Shown: positions 1 to 8,211, counted from the stretch's first letter. The stretch is 33,326 bases of DNA from Chitinophagaceae bacterium (GCA_019247775.1 JAFBAN010000065.1:1-33326), one strand, 5' to 3'. A program made the numbers and translations. The notes: generated by a model not told the origin, from the sequence alone.

Positions 1-288
1 TGTAGTTCCTGTATAGGCTGTGGACTGCGCGGCATTATTCACAAAAATAAAATTGCCCTGGGCATAGAGCCCCGTCCGGGATTGGAAACCGATCGACGGA
101 AAAAGTCCGCTGCTTTTAAGGCTGTCCGTGCGGCCGAAGTAGTGCAGGGCAGACTGGTAATTGACCGATGCAGAGAATTCGTCTTTCTGTGCAGTTTTTT
201 TGTCATTGCCGTCCTGTGCAGACAGGAACAGGGGAATGGAAATGCCTGTTACGAGCAAGAACCTGCAGATAGCTTTTTTCATATCCAT
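1..288 (-). CDS. Exported protein of unknown function, N-terminal part only
   Basis: This gene runs off the left edge, so it is absent from the ORF track, but the minus strand is open from the ATG at 288 to base 1 (96 codons). The protein begins MDMKKAICRFLLV, has a hydrophobic stretch and then LFLSAQDGN, a typical Bacteroidota signal peptide with cleavage after SAQ. A second ATG two codons on (282) gives MKKAI and is equally plausible. The visible mature part alternates polar and aromatic residues (SVNYQSALHYFGRTDS, GLYAQGNFIFVNN), as in outer-membrane beta-barrel strands, but this is too little to name a family. It lies 72 bp downstream of the low-complexity protein gene on the same strand and could share its transcript. 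Function is unknown. Confidence 0.7.
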   Translation of the reverse strand, partial: MDMKKAICRFLLVTGISIPLFLSAQDGNDKKTAQKDEFSASVNYQSALHYFGRTDSLKSSGLFPSIGFQSRTGLYAQGNFIFVNNAAQSTAYTGTT

Positions 289-360
289 GAGTTTATATTT
301 TTGGAACGCACAGTCCGCGTTGCCGGGGACCGTGCGTATCCAGAATATAGTTGAACCGGA

Positions 361-954
361 TTATTGTTTGCCGGCCTTTACAGCGCCCTCGGCTTTTACA
401 TCGGCTTCCGCTTTTGCTGAAGGAGTTGCGCTTTTAACTTTGGAATTGGCTTTGGCAGCCTCTTTTACAGCCGCGCCTTTTGTTTTTGCTGCTTTTGCTT
501 TGGCAGTCTCGGCAACTGAGCTGGCGTTTTCATTTGCTTCATTTTTGGCATTGTGTACATCTGCCTTCTCGTGCACATTTACATCGGCCTCAGTAGAAGA
601 AGAAGCTTTTACTGCCTTTTCATCTGATGAGCTGCCCGCATTAGTTTTGGCGTCGGTCTTAACTGAGGCATCTGCATCCGCATTTACTTTAACGCTGTTG
701 GCTGTTTTCTGACTTGCCTGCAGGGTGGCATTGGTGGTGCTCTTCACCGCATTGGTAGTTGCTTTAACCGCATTGGTGGTTGCACTGGTTACCTTGTTGG
801 TCGCGTTTACTGCGGCGTTGGTAGCTTTTGTGGCATTGAGCGTAGCATTGGTTGATGCGCTGGTAGCGGATCTTACACCGAGTACCTGGGCCTGACTGGC
901 ATTGAAGAACAGGATAGCGGCTGCTGCTACAGCAGATCTGATAAGCATTTTCAT
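361..954 (-). CDS. Exported Ala/Asn/Lys/Thr low-complexity repeat protein
   Basis: Function is not recognised. I prefer the start at 954 (MKMLIRSAVAAAAILFF), which puts the signal peptide at the N-terminus with cleavage near SQAQ; the ORF track extends eight codons further to 978. The mature protein, about 175 residues, has almost no aromatic residues and no cysteine. Its first half is neutral, with heptad-like units such as TNAVKAT and TNAVKST. Its second half is rich in Ala, Lys, Glu and Asp (AKAKAAKTKGAAVKEAAKA). Such composition favours disordered or amphipathic-helical structure and superficially resembles LEA-type or histone-H1-like tails, but I infer no function from that. The heptads are mirrored by a 21-bp DNA repeat. 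The overlapping plus-strand ORF at 161-712 is a shadow. Confidence 0.7.
   Translation of the reverse strand: MKMLIRSAVAAAAILFFNASQAQVLGVRSATSASTNATLNATKATNAAVNATNKVTSATTNAVKATTNAVKSTTNATLQASQKTANSVKVNADADASVKTDAKTNAGSSSDEKAVKASSSTEADVNVHEKADVHNAKNEANENASSVAETAKAKAAKTKGAAVKEAAKANSKVKSATPSAKAEADVKAEGAVKAGKQ
728..790 (-). repeat. 21-bp in-frame tandem repeat, three units
   Basis: GCATTGG recurs at 728, 749 and 770, an exact 21-bp period. On the minus strand it encodes seven-residue units related to TNAVKAT. Related but less regular units continue to about 860. Confidence 0.75.
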
Positions 955-1165
955 AAAATAGATGTTAGGGGTTAACAATGGATTTTCGTCCGCAATGGTC
1001 CAAACACTATGCCAGTGTGCAGAAAAGGTTTAAGACCACAGGATCAAAAAAATGTTAAAGAAATTTTTCGGCAGGTTAGGCAGCGCAGGAGTTTCAACAA
1101 GTATCGCTGCGCTCTGCCATTCTTAACCGGTATTCTCCTCTTATCACAGATACATATTTGTGTGA

Positions 1166-1196
1166 TTGTTACCCGTTGTAAGCGCAGGGATATTTG
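1166..1196 (+). promoter_or_regulatory. Candidate promoter for the lipoprotein gene
   Basis: GATATTTG at 1189-1196 matches seven of eight positions of the Bacteroidota -7 box TAnnTTTG. A TTG at 1166-1168, 20 bp upstream, could be the -33 element. Transcription would start near 1203, leaving about 10 nt before the ATG at 1214. A rival near-match, CATATTTG, lies about 35 bp further upstream. Confidence 0.35.
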
Positions 1197-1213
1197 CGCT
1201 CTAAACAAAAAAC

Positions 1214-1978
1214 ATGAACCTGAAACACCCACTCAAATTAGTAACGGTACTTCTGCTCTCTGCACTTACTGCCTGCGAAAAGAAAGCAGACACTCCGGTA
1301 AATACGCCTGTATCCCGGCTCAGTAAGATCGAATACGATAACAATTATGCTGAAGTGAATTATAACGCCGATGGCAGCATCGCTTCCATAACCGATAAGC
1401 TGAGCAATGGAATGCCCAACATCGCTTATACCTTCCAATACTCAAATGGCAACCTGTCAGAGATCGGCTTTGGTGGGAAATGGAAATACACGTATACGGA
1501 CGGGAAGATCACCAAAGTGGAAACCGCCAATGAAACGGGTGTCGTTAAATACCAGGCAGACCTTGCATACACCGGAAACAAACTGACAGAAAAACTGGAA
1601 TCCTTTGTCAGCCTTGTCGGACTGAAGCCTTATATGCGCACTGTGTTTACTTACTCCGCTCAGGGCAATCTGGCAAAAAAGGAATTGTTCCAGTATATTA
1701 ACCAGGAGTGGAAAAAATCGGAAGAACTTCAATATCCCGAATACGATAACCATCCCAACACAAGCGAACACCTGGAAAGAACCCCCTATTTGCCCCTCGG
1801 ACTGTACTCTGTGAACAACCCTTTAAAACAGGTTTACCTGGATGAGAACGGCGCTGTGCTCGGTAATACGGTGTTCAACTATACCTACGATAATCTGGGC
1901 CGGCCGCTTACCCGAACCTCTGTTGAAAAATTCATTGGCTTTCCCGAAACAGTAGAGACGATCAAACTTTACTACTGA
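1214..1978 (+). CDS. Lipoprotein with YD-like repeats (DUF4595-like)
   Basis: The protein has 254 residues. It begins with a lipoprotein signal, MNLKHPLKLVTVLLLSALTAC, whose LTAC lipobox places the lipidated cysteine at residue 21. The mature part is a string of short beta-rich segments in a YD/RHS-like style: NYNADGSIASITD, YTYTDGKITKVE and, near the end, NYTYDNLGRPLTRT. This resembles the DUF4595 and YD-repeat-like cell-surface lipoproteins common in Bacteroidota, for which no enzymatic role is established. It is probably anchored in a membrane facing the periplasm or cell exterior. It is monocistronic and ends convergently with the helicase gene, separated by a strong hairpin. Upstream, 979-1213 holds no gene I can support; the ORFs at 1009 and 1044 are shadows. 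Confidence 0.75.
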   Translation: MNLKHPLKLVTVLLLSALTACEKKADTPVNTPVSRLSKIEYDNNYAEVNYNADGSIASITDKLSNGMPNIAYTFQYSNGNLSEIGFGGKWKYTYTDGKITKVETANETGVVKYQADLAYTGNKLTEKLESFVSLVGLKPYMRTVFTYSAQGNLAKKELFQYINQEWKKSEELQYPEYDNHPNTSEHLERTPYLPLGLYSVNNPLKQVYLDENGAVLGNTVFNYTYDNLGRPLTRTSVEKFIGFPETVETIKLYY

Positions 1979-1987
1979 TCTCTGCGT

Positions 1988-2030
1988 CTCCGCGTCTCTG
2001 CGGTATAATTTTTATCGCAGAGGCGCGGAG
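1988..2030. terminator. Bidirectional hairpin terminator between convergent genes
   Basis: The arms are CTCCGCGTCTCTGCG (1988-2002) and CGCAGAGGCGCGGAG (2016-2030). They pair over 15 bp with a single G-U wobble, around an A/T-rich 13-nt loop, and a T-rich stretch follows. The position between the lipoprotein stop and the uvrD stop fits termination on both strands. The arms consist of a short CTCTGCG/CTCCGCG word repeated. Confidence 0.7.
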
Positions 2031-2031
2031 T

Positions 2032-4380
2032 TTATTTTATGATCATGAGTTTTGCGTAATTGAGCATGATCTTTTTCTCGCCGTTAAGATCGAAATTGAT
2101 CGTCGCTACGGGATTATGTGCCGAGCCTTCGATCGATACGATATTGCCGAACCCGAATTTCTGGTGCTCTACCTGCTGACCGGCCTGCAGCTCTTCGGTA
2201 TTGCTGGCAACAAAATTGGCGCTGGGGGTATGCTCCACCACTTTGGCAGAAGGCGGAGTTACGGGCAGGTATTCGGGTTTTTTATTTCTGTTGTCGGGCC
2301 TTGGCGGCGCGCCATACCTTCTTTCTGCCTGCGCAGTATCGCCATAGCCGAAGCCGCGGTTCATACGCTCGAATGCGCCGCCCAGGTTGCCGCTGTTATT
2401 ACGGGCGCCGCCGCCGGCAAAACTTTTATCGATATAGGCTTCCGGCATTTCTTCAATGAATCGGCTCGGCTCATTCTGCACCAGTTGCCCAAAACGGTAA
2501 CGGGCATTGGCATAGCTCAGCCAGAGTCTTTGCTTGGCGCGGGTAACGGCCACATAGAAAAGCCGCCGCTCTTCTTCCAGCTCTTCACGGGTGTTAATGC
2601 TCATGGCATTCGGGAACAGCGTTTCCTCGAGCCCGCCCACGAATACGCAGGAAAATTCGAGACCCTTGGCTGCATGGATGGTCATCAGCTTTACGGCATC
2701 TGCATTTTCTTTTTCTTCATCCGCATCGGTAAGCAAAGTGATCTGTTGCAGGTAACTGCCGAGTGATTTATCGCCCAGTTCGCCGTCTTCATTGGACGGG
2801 CTTTCTGTCCACTCCTTGATAGAGTTGAGCAGCTCCTGGATATTTTCATAACGTGCAAGTCCTTCGGTAGTCTTGTCGCTGAACAGTTCTTTTACGAGGT
2901 TGGTATGCTTGCCTACCTGTATCGCCACATCATAAGCATTCTTATCGGTAAGCATGCTCTGGAAATAGCGGATCATCGTGACAAAATTCTGCAGCAGTTC
3001 CAGGGTTCCGGCCTTGAATCCGAACTCCGCCGCGCGTCCCATTATATCATACATAGACAGGTTGCGCTCATTCGCAAAAATTGCCAGCTTTTCTATCGTG
3101 GTCTTGCCGATGCCGCGCGCAGGGTAGTTGATGATGCGCTTGAGTGCTTCGTCATCCTTTGTATTCACGATCACCCTCAGGTAGGCCAGCAGGTCCTTGA
3201 TCTCTTTGCGCTGATAGAAACTGATACCGCCATAAATGCGATACACAATTCCCATCCGCCGCAGGCTTTCTTCAAAAGACCGGCTCTGGGCATTGGTGCG
3301 GTACAGGATGGCGAAGTCGCGATTATAATAATGATTGCGCAGCTTCTGTTCCTGGATGGTATCGGCCACGAATTTCCCTTCGTCATTATCGGTCATGGTA
3401 CGCACCAGGCTGATCTTCTCGCCCACGGCGTTCTCGGTCCAGAGGTTTTTCTGGATCTGACCTTTGTTATTCCCGATCACTTCATTGGCAACGTTGAGGA
3501 TATTCTGACTGCTGCGGTAATTCTGTTCCAGCTTCACCACCTTCACATCCTCGTAGTCTTTCTGGAACTGCAGTATGTTCTCGATAGTGGCGCCGCGGAA
3601 ACTATAAATGCTTTGCGCATCATCGCCCACCACGCAGATATTCTCATGCACTGCAGCCAGCAGTTTGGTGATCTGGTACTGCACGGGGTTGGTATCCTGG
3701 TACTCGTCGATCAGGATATATTTGAACTTATGCTGGTATTTATGCAAAGCCTCCGGAAAATCTTTCAGCAGCTCATACATCTTCAGCAGCAGGTCATCGA
3801 AATCCATTGCGCCATTCTTGAAACATCTGGCCGCATACGCCGCATAGATCTGCGCGATGGCCGGGCGGTTGGAGCGACTGTCTTCCTGCTGGATAAAACT
3901 GTCCGCAGCATATTCTGCCGGACCAACCAGGGCATTCTTTGCCGAGGAAATACGGTTATGAACTACGCTGGGCTTATAATGTTTATCGTCAAGGTTCAGC
4001 TCGTTAACGACACTCTTGATCACTGAGCGGCTGTCATCCGTGTCATAGATCGTAAAATTGTTGGGATAGCCGATGCGATGCGCTTCGGCGCGCAGTACGC
4101 GGGCGAACACGCTATGGAAAGTTCCGATGTATAAGTTGCGGGCCTCGGTGTTGTGCAGTATCCGCTCCACCCGTTCTTTCATTTCCGCAGCCGCCTTATT
4201 GGTGAAGGTAAGGGCGAGTATATTGAATGAGTCTACCCCGTTGGCCATCAGGTGGGCAATGCGCGTAGTGAGTACCTTGGTCTTGCCGCTGCCCGCGCCG
4301 GCAATGATCATCAGTGGTCCGTTAATATGGGTCGCCGCTTCGAGCTGTGGCTCGTTCAATCCCTTCAGATAGTCTTGCAT
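2032..4380 (-). CDS. uvrD: ATP-dependent DNA helicase, UvrD/PcrA family (SF1A)
   Basis: This is a 3'-5' superfamily 1A helicase for DNA repair and for removing proteins from single-stranded DNA. The helicase motifs run in order: a Q-motif (LNEPQLEAA, about residue 8), Walker A AGAGSGKT (27-34), motif Ia ALTFTNKAA, motif II DEYQDTN, motif III GDDAQSIYSFRGA, motif IV LEQNYRS, motif V MTIHAAKGLEF and motif VI RRLFYVAVTRAKQRL. After a Gly/Asn-rich linker, the C-terminus (GQQVEHQKFGFGNIVSIEG) matches the Tudor-like domain of PcrA/UvrD. At 782 residues it is a normal full-length member. uvrD and pcrA cannot be separated by motifs. It is transcribed alone; the long plus-strand ORFs within it are antisense shadows. 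Confidence 0.96.
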   Translation of the reverse strand: MQDYLKGLNEPQLEAATHINGPLMIIAGAGSGKTKVLTTRIAHLMANGVDSFNILALTFTNKAAAEMKERVERILHNTEARNLYIGTFHSVFARVLRAEAHRIGYPNNFTIYDTDDSRSVIKSVVNELNLDDKHYKPSVVHNRISSAKNALVGPAEYAADSFIQQEDSRSNRPAIAQIYAAYAARCFKNGAMDFDDLLLKMYELLKDFPEALHKYQHKFKYILIDEYQDTNPVQYQITKLLAAVHENICVVGDDAQSIYSFRGATIENILQFQKDYEDVKVVKLEQNYRSSQNILNVANEVIGNNKGQIQKNLWTENAVGEKISLVRTMTDNDEGKFVADTIQEQKLRNHYYNRDFAILYRTNAQSRSFEESLRRMGIVYRIYGGISFYQRKEIKDLLAYLRVIVNTKDDEALKRIINYPARGIGKTTIEKLAIFANERNLSMYDIMGRAAEFGFKAGTLELLQNFVTMIRYFQSMLTDKNAYDVAIQVGKHTNLVKELFSDKTTEGLARYENIQELLNSIKEWTESPSNEDGELGDKSLGSYLQQITLLTDADEEKENADAVKLMTIHAAKGLEFSCVFVGGLEETLFPNAMSINTREELEEERRLFYVAVTRAKQRLWLSYANARYRFGQLVQNEPSRFIEEMPEAYIDKSFAGGGARNNSGNLGGAFERMNRGFGYGDTAQAERRYGAPPRPDNRNKKPEYLPVTPPSAKVVEHTPSANFVASNTEELQAGQQVEHQKFGFGNIVSIEGSAHNPVATINFDLNGEKKIMLNYAKLMIIK

Positions 4381-4384
4381 CCCG

Positions 4385-4392
4385 CGAAGATA
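4385..4392 (-). promoter_or_regulatory. Candidate -7 box of uvrD, 4 bp from its start codon
   Basis: On the minus strand the sequence reads TATCTTCG-CGGG-ATG. TATCTTCG matches TAnnTTTG at seven of eight positions. Transcription starting a few bases beyond it would fall at or next to the ATG, predicting a leaderless mRNA. No convincing -33 TTG is seen. Confidence 0.4.
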
Positions 4393-4435
4393 AATAGCCG
4401 CCCCGGTAAAAATTGCTTTGTGAATATTATTAGGG

Positions 4436-4475
4436 AGCTGTTGGCTATTAGCTGGGAGAAAAAAAGCTAACAGCT
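4436..4475. terminator. Hairpin behind the alpha/beta hydrolase gene
   Basis: AGCTGTTGGCT (4436-4446) pairs with AGCTAACAGCT (4465-4475) over 11 bp with one wobble. The loop contains another partial copy of the word (TTAGCTGGGAG) and an A-run that reads as T's on the minus strand. It sits directly after the hydrolase stop codon and upstream of uvrD. Confidence 0.5.
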
Positions 4476-4479
4476 GGTT

Positions 4480-5310
4480 TCAGGGCTTGTCCAGGAATGC
4501 AATCACTGTCCTGATCAGCGAAGCTCGTTTATTGGTAAAGGGATGATCCGTATCCCATACCTGGTAAGAAAAATAGGCACGATTGGCCTGTTGTATCGTT
4601 CTGGCAAGCGCCGCGTTTTCATGGTGTTCGTCCAGCATGATCAGTTGTTTGCCGGATAAGCCCCGCGCCGTATTGACCAGGTTATGATAACCGGGATCTG
4701 CCAGCACCGGTGCAAACAGATCTTTGCCCGACCGTTTATTGAGAACAAAATATCCATCGGCTTCTTTTTCAAGCTCGTTCAGTTTTCCATTTTTCGATTT
4801 GTTGCTGGCATCGGCATACAGGTTCCAGGCAGAGAGCGCAAAGCCCTTTTTGATACCGGGGTTTTCAGCCAGGGCTTTCAGGCACACAAAGCCGCCCATA
4901 CTATGCCCGAACAAAGCGATATTGTTCATATCGATCTGAAGCCTTGCGGCGTTCTGCCCACACCATGTGATCAGGTTCCTGACATCTTCCACGCAATGGC
5001 GGAAAGAAAATTCGCCCTGGCTGCCCCAGCTGCCGCGATAATTGAAATAGATCACGTTCCAGCCATGCGCCCTCACCGCCTGTGCCAGATCCAGATTGCG
5101 TTCATTGCCGGGATAACCGTGCAGCAGCAATAAAGTAGGATGCGGTTTAGACCCATTGGCCTTGTACATAAAACCCTGCAACAGGCTGCCGGCAGAATTG
5201 ATCTGCAATTCGACCATACCGGCAGGGGAATCTTTTGTCCAGACCAGGTCAGACTGAGCAGACAACCGAATGGAGGAAACGATAAGGGCGAGGATAAGCA
5301 GTTTTTTCAT
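4480..5310 (-). CDS. Exported alpha/beta hydrolase
   Basis: A 276-residue exported hydrolase. The signal peptide MKKLLILALIVSSIRLSAQ predicts cleavage after SAQ near residue 19. The alpha/beta hydrolase landmarks are present: the oxyanion strand LLLHGYPG (about 61-68), the FNYRGSWGSQGEF segment and the nucleophile elbow GHSMGG with Ser137. A late histidine in DTDHPFTNKR is the likely base, and an acidic residue in MLDEHHENA could complete the triad. It resembles the secreted peptidase/esterase branch (prolyl-oligopeptidase or DUF-type hydrolases), but the substrate cannot be read from the sequence. It appears monocistronic, followed by a hairpin. Confidence 0.85.
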   Translation of the reverse strand: MKKLLILALIVSSIRLSAQSDLVWTKDSPAGMVELQINSAGSLLQGFMYKANGSKPHPTLLLLHGYPGNERNLDLAQAVRAHGWNVIYFNYRGSWGSQGEFSFRHCVEDVRNLITWCGQNAARLQIDMNNIALFGHSMGGFVCLKALAENPGIKKGFALSAWNLYADASNKSKNGKLNELEKEADGYFVLNKRSGKDLFAPVLADPGYHNLVNTARGLSGKQLIMLDEHHENAALARTIQQANRAYFSYQVWDTDHPFTNKRASLIRTVIAFLDKP

Positions 5311-5428
5311 AAAACAGATTGAACGGTAAAATAGGGATTTGAGATGGAAGATTTATCGGCCAGATCGAAATCCATTTTCAAATCAAAATTATTCAGCCTC
5401 ACATCTTCGATCCCGGATCCAAAATCAG

Positions 5429-5472
5429 GTAATAAACCCTTTAAAAAAGCAGTAATAAACCCTGCAAAAAAG
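5429..5472. repeat. Direct repeat, two 21-bp copies at 23-bp spacing
   Basis: Each copy (5429-5449 and 5452-5472) reads GTAATAAACCCT, then two variable bases, then AAAAAAG. They differ only at the two bases TT versus GC. The spacing of roughly two helical turns would suit two molecules of a DNA-binding regulator, but this is inference. Confidence 0.6.
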
Positions 5473-5671
5473 GGATTCAAAAACTATTTGATCTGGCATT
5501 AAAAAAAACGCTCATGCCAAACAAAATACATAAGGAGATTTTAACAAATTATTTATTGACTGTCAACTAGTTAGATAAGCGTTTTCGAATATTTTAACAT
5601 TAAAGAATAAGGGCGATGTTAAAGCTGATTTCCGTAACATCTCATTAACCCCCAATCTGGGGTAATCGATC

Positions 5672-5679
5672 TACATTTG
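5672..5679 (+). promoter_or_regulatory. Perfect -7 box for the YkuD_2-type gene
   Basis: TACATTTG is an exact TAnnTTTG match. The expected -33 position falls within the CCCC/GGGG dyad, so a normal TTG is missing and an activator may be needed. The predicted leader is about 60 nt and contains the tandem TTAGTAACAC at 5711-5730. Confidence 0.5.
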
Positions 5680-5748
5680 TGTCTCGGAATTGATGATCAA
5701 ACTGCTGCTTTTAGTAACACTTAGTAACACAAAAAAAACAACATCACG

Positions 5749-6513
5749 ATGCAACAATTCAAGCAAAAACTGAGGAACTTTCAAAAGGCGATCTTAATGG
5801 GAATGCTGGTATGTATGAGCTTTTCATTTGCACGCCCCGATGCTGCACATGATCTGAAAAAGAATATTGTGGCTGCCGCTACCACCGTAGTAAGCGCCAA
5901 ATCGGCTATAGAAGAAAAAATGGGTCTGTACGATAGTCTGGAACTGGAATCAAAAGGTCTGTCGCGCCAGGCTTTTGAATATGCCCTTGAAGGTTACAAT
6001 AAGCTGCTGAACAGCGGTAAACTGGCTAAGGATAACCTGCTTTCCATCCTCGATTTTTCTTTGCCTTCCAGCAAGAAAAGATTGTTCATCGTTGACCTCG
6101 CTACCGGACAACTGGTATTTAATACCTATGCCGCTCACGGACGTGGTTCAGGCGAAACCATGGCTACCAAGTTCTCTAATGAACCTAACAGTTACCAGAG
6201 CAGTCTTGGTTTCTATGTAACCGGCGAAACCTACAACGGTAAGCATGGTGAATCCCTTCGCCTGAATGGTGAGGAAGAAGGTTTCAACGACAATGCACTC
6301 GCAAGAGGTGTGGTAATGCACAGCGCCGCTTATGTAGATGAGAGTGTTGTTGCGTCACAAGGTCGTATCGGTCGCAGTCAGGGTTGCCCGGCTATACCCG
6401 AGAGTGTGACCAAAGAAATTATCACCAAGATCAAGAACGGCAGCTGCCTGTTCCTGTACAGCCCGGATAAGAACTACACTTCTCATTCAAAACTCCTGAA
6501 CGAGAATAGTTAA
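5749..6513 (+). CDS. Murein L,D-transpeptidase catalytic domain family protein (YkuD_2)
   Basis: A 254-residue exported protein. A hydrophobic N-terminal segment (AILMGMLVCMSFSFA, about 14-28) is the signal peptide. The catalytic half starts at KRLFIVDLATGQLVFNTYAAHG and ends with the active-site signature: His191 in GVVMHSAAY and Cys213 in GRSQGCPAIP. This His/Cys arrangement is that of the YkuD_2 (DUF4105-unrelated, PF13645-type) family, distant relatives of L,D-transpeptidases that act on peptidoglycan stem peptides. Activity of family members is less well established than for classical YkuD enzymes. It is convergent with a classical YkuD protein at 6589-8205 and has a long, repeat-containing upstream region of its own. 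Confidence 0.85.
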   Translation: MQQFKQKLRNFQKAILMGMLVCMSFSFARPDAAHDLKKNIVAAATTVVSAKSAIEEKMGLYDSLELESKGLSRQAFEYALEGYNKLLNSGKLAKDNLLSILDFSLPSSKKRLFIVDLATGQLVFNTYAAHGRGSGETMATKFSNEPNSYQSSLGFYVTGETYNGKHGESLRLNGEEEGFNDNALARGVVMHSAAYVDESVVASQGRIGRSQGCPAIPESVTKEIITKIKNGSCLFLYSPDKNYTSHSKLLNENS

Positions 6514-6535
6514 GACAGCGAATACCACTTACATA

Positions 6536-6566
6536 AAAACGGCCCGGTAGCACCGGGTCGTTTTTT
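6536..6566. terminator. Strong rho-independent terminator, bidirectional
   Basis: AAAACGGCCCGGT, loop AGC and ACCGGGTCGTTTTTT form a GC-rich stem flanked by A's and T's on both sides. It lies between the convergent stops of the two L,D-transpeptidase-type genes and can serve both. Confidence 0.85.
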
Positions 6567-6588
6567 ATTTTACCTATCGATCTATAAA

Positions 6589-8205
6589 CTAGTTGAACAT
6601 TTTATTGGCCACAGCCGAATCATTGCCATATACATCCTGGCGGAAATTCAGTTTATTGGTCTCATCCACCCAGGCCGTATAGTAGGTAATGATCACCGGC
6701 ACGGGATGTTTCAGCTTCACCGTTTTTTCATTTCCGCTGTTCATCGCCTCATCGATTTTTTCAGGGGTCCAGTCGGGCGAATCCTTAAGCAGGTAGTTCG
6801 CCATCCAGGTAGGATCTCCGAGACGGATACAGCCATGGCTATACGCGCGGTTGTCTTTTTCGAACAGGTCCTTGGCCGGCGTATCGTGGAAATAAATGTT
6901 GAAGCTGTTGGGGAAGAGGAATTTCACTTTGCCAAGCGAGTTCTGGGGGCCAGGGCGCTGACGGATGCCGCCATCCGGCGTTCTTTCCATATCCTTTTCT
7001 GCAAGATAATTGCTGTTTCTGGCAAGCGCAGGCATGATCTCATTCTTCACGATGCTTGGCGGCACATTCCAATAGGGGCTGAATACCACATACTCCAGAT
7101 CGTCGGAGAACATCACCGTTGTATGCCCTTCTTTTCCCACTACTACAGGCATATGCTCCACATGGTTATTGCCCTCTGTTACATGCAGTGTGAACTCCGG
7201 GATATTCACCATGATCAGCTTGCCTTCCTTATGCGTGGGCATCCACCGCATGCGCTCCATGTTCACGAGCAACTGTTTTACCCTGTCGGTGGCAGATACG
7301 TTCAGGCTCTTGATCAGTGCCGGCGTTATTTTACCATCGGGGGTAATGCCATGCGTGGCCTGGTAGTCCTTGATGGCCTGTTCCAGTTCGGCGGTAAACA
7401 CCGTAGTGGTATCTGCAGCCGCCAGTTCTCCGCTCGCATGCAGCCTGTTCTTGAAATGAATTATTTCGGGGAAATTTTTACCCACGGTGTATTTTGATTT
7501 CGACTTCGACGCAGGTATCGTATCCCAGTTGCCGTTCTTGGCTATGGGCAGATAGGTTTTCAATTGTTCGCGCAATTGTGCATAGAAGGGATTAATAGCT
7601 GCATATTTTTCGGCATCCTCACTTTTCCTGGACAGAAGCGAATCGGCGAGTTGGAACGCGGGCAGTTTTTTGATCGGCACAAAGGTTTCCAGATCGTGCG
7701 GGTTAATACCGTTCCCCTTGTAGGCATCCAGGATGAATTGTACGAACCGGCGTGTGAGCTGCAGTTCCAGGTTCATAATGGATGCATCTCCCTCGCTTAC
7801 CGAGGTTTCATGCAACAGCAGGTTGTCAAGCCGCTGATCCATCTGCTTGTTTACGCTATCGGTTGCGTATTTGTATAAACTGCGAAAACCGAGTGCCGGC
7901 TCATTCAGTCCTTTTGAATCGAACCAGGCGTATTCGAAGTTGCGGGTATTATAGAAGTCCCGCATATTACTGGCAACGGTATCATCTATCTTATTACTGA
8001 CCACGAATTTCTCAAACGTGGCGCTGTCGAGGAACAGGTCGTTATAGGCATTGGCTTTGGTGACCGAATAGTCCCGCGGTACCGTTGCATCTTCCGCCAC
8101 TTCCGCATTGCCTGTTTTATGCCAGATCCGCCTGGACATCTTACTCTTACAACTTCCACAAATCACCAGCGAAAAGATCGCCAGGTACACTATTTTCTTT
8201 ACCAT
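6589..8205 (-). CDS. L,D-transpeptidase with peptidoglycan-binding domain (YcbB/LdtD-like)
   Basis: A cell-wall cross-linking enzyme type that forms 3-3 bonds between peptidoglycan stems. I start it at MVKKIVYLAIF (8205, 538 residues), because the 16 extra codons in the ORF track precede a membrane signal. The signal ends in LVICGSCKSK, a possible but imperfect lipobox. In ORF-track numbering, a helical scaffold region (about 70-260) is followed by a peptidoglycan-binding repeat (AIKDYQATHGITPDGKITP, about 293-311) and the YkuD domain from about 345. The domain holds FHDTP and the catalytic SHGCIRL with Cys475. This order is that of YcbB/LdtD-like proteins. It is convergent with the YkuD_2 gene and divergent from the AraC gene. 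Confidence 0.92.
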   Translation of the reverse strand: MVKKIVYLAIFSLVICGSCKSKMSRRIWHKTGNAEVAEDATVPRDYSVTKANAYNDLFLDSATFEKFVVSNKIDDTVASNMRDFYNTRNFEYAWFDSKGLNEPALGFRSLYKYATDSVNKQMDQRLDNLLLHETSVSEGDASIMNLELQLTRRFVQFILDAYKGNGINPHDLETFVPIKKLPAFQLADSLLSRKSEDAEKYAAINPFYAQLREQLKTYLPIAKNGNWDTIPASKSKSKYTVGKNFPEIIHFKNRLHASGELAAADTTTVFTAELEQAIKDYQATHGITPDGKITPALIKSLNVSATDRVKQLLVNMERMRWMPTHKEGKLIMVNIPEFTLHVTEGNNHVEHMPVVVGKEGHTTVMFSDDLEYVVFSPYWNVPPSIVKNEIMPALARNSNYLAEKDMERTPDGGIRQRPGPQNSLGKVKFLFPNSFNIYFHDTPAKDLFEKDNRAYSHGCIRLGDPTWMANYLLKDSPDWTPEKIDEAMNSGNEKTVKLKHPVPVIITYYTAWVDETNKLNFRQDVYGNDSAVANKMFN

Positions 8206-8211
8206 GTTCAG

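Larger units (their letters stand above)
5311..5748. other. 438-bp divergent intergenic region with regulatory-looking repeats
   Basis: There is no credible ORF here; the region separates the divergent hydrolase and YkuD_2-type genes. It contains a 21-bp direct repeat (5429-5472), an inverted repeat TTTAACAT/ATGTTAAA (5593-5600 and 5616-5623), a small dyad CCCC/GGGG (5649-5662) just upstream of a perfect -7 box, and a 10-bp tandem repeat TTAGTAACAC (5711-5730) inside the predicted leader of the downstream gene. CAAAATTA at 5384-5391, a perfect -7 box in reverse, could serve the hydrolase gene but lacks a -33 element. The A+T content is visibly higher than in the flanking genes. Confidence 0.6.

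Noticed and set aside
161-712. 183-residue plus-strand ORF over the low-complexity gene
   Set aside because: Shadow of the repeat-rich minus-strand gene; the minus frame has a signal peptide and heptads.
2905-4026. Long plus-strand ORF of 373 residues inside uvrD
   Set aside because: Antisense shadow of an intact helicase; no recognisable domain or signal.
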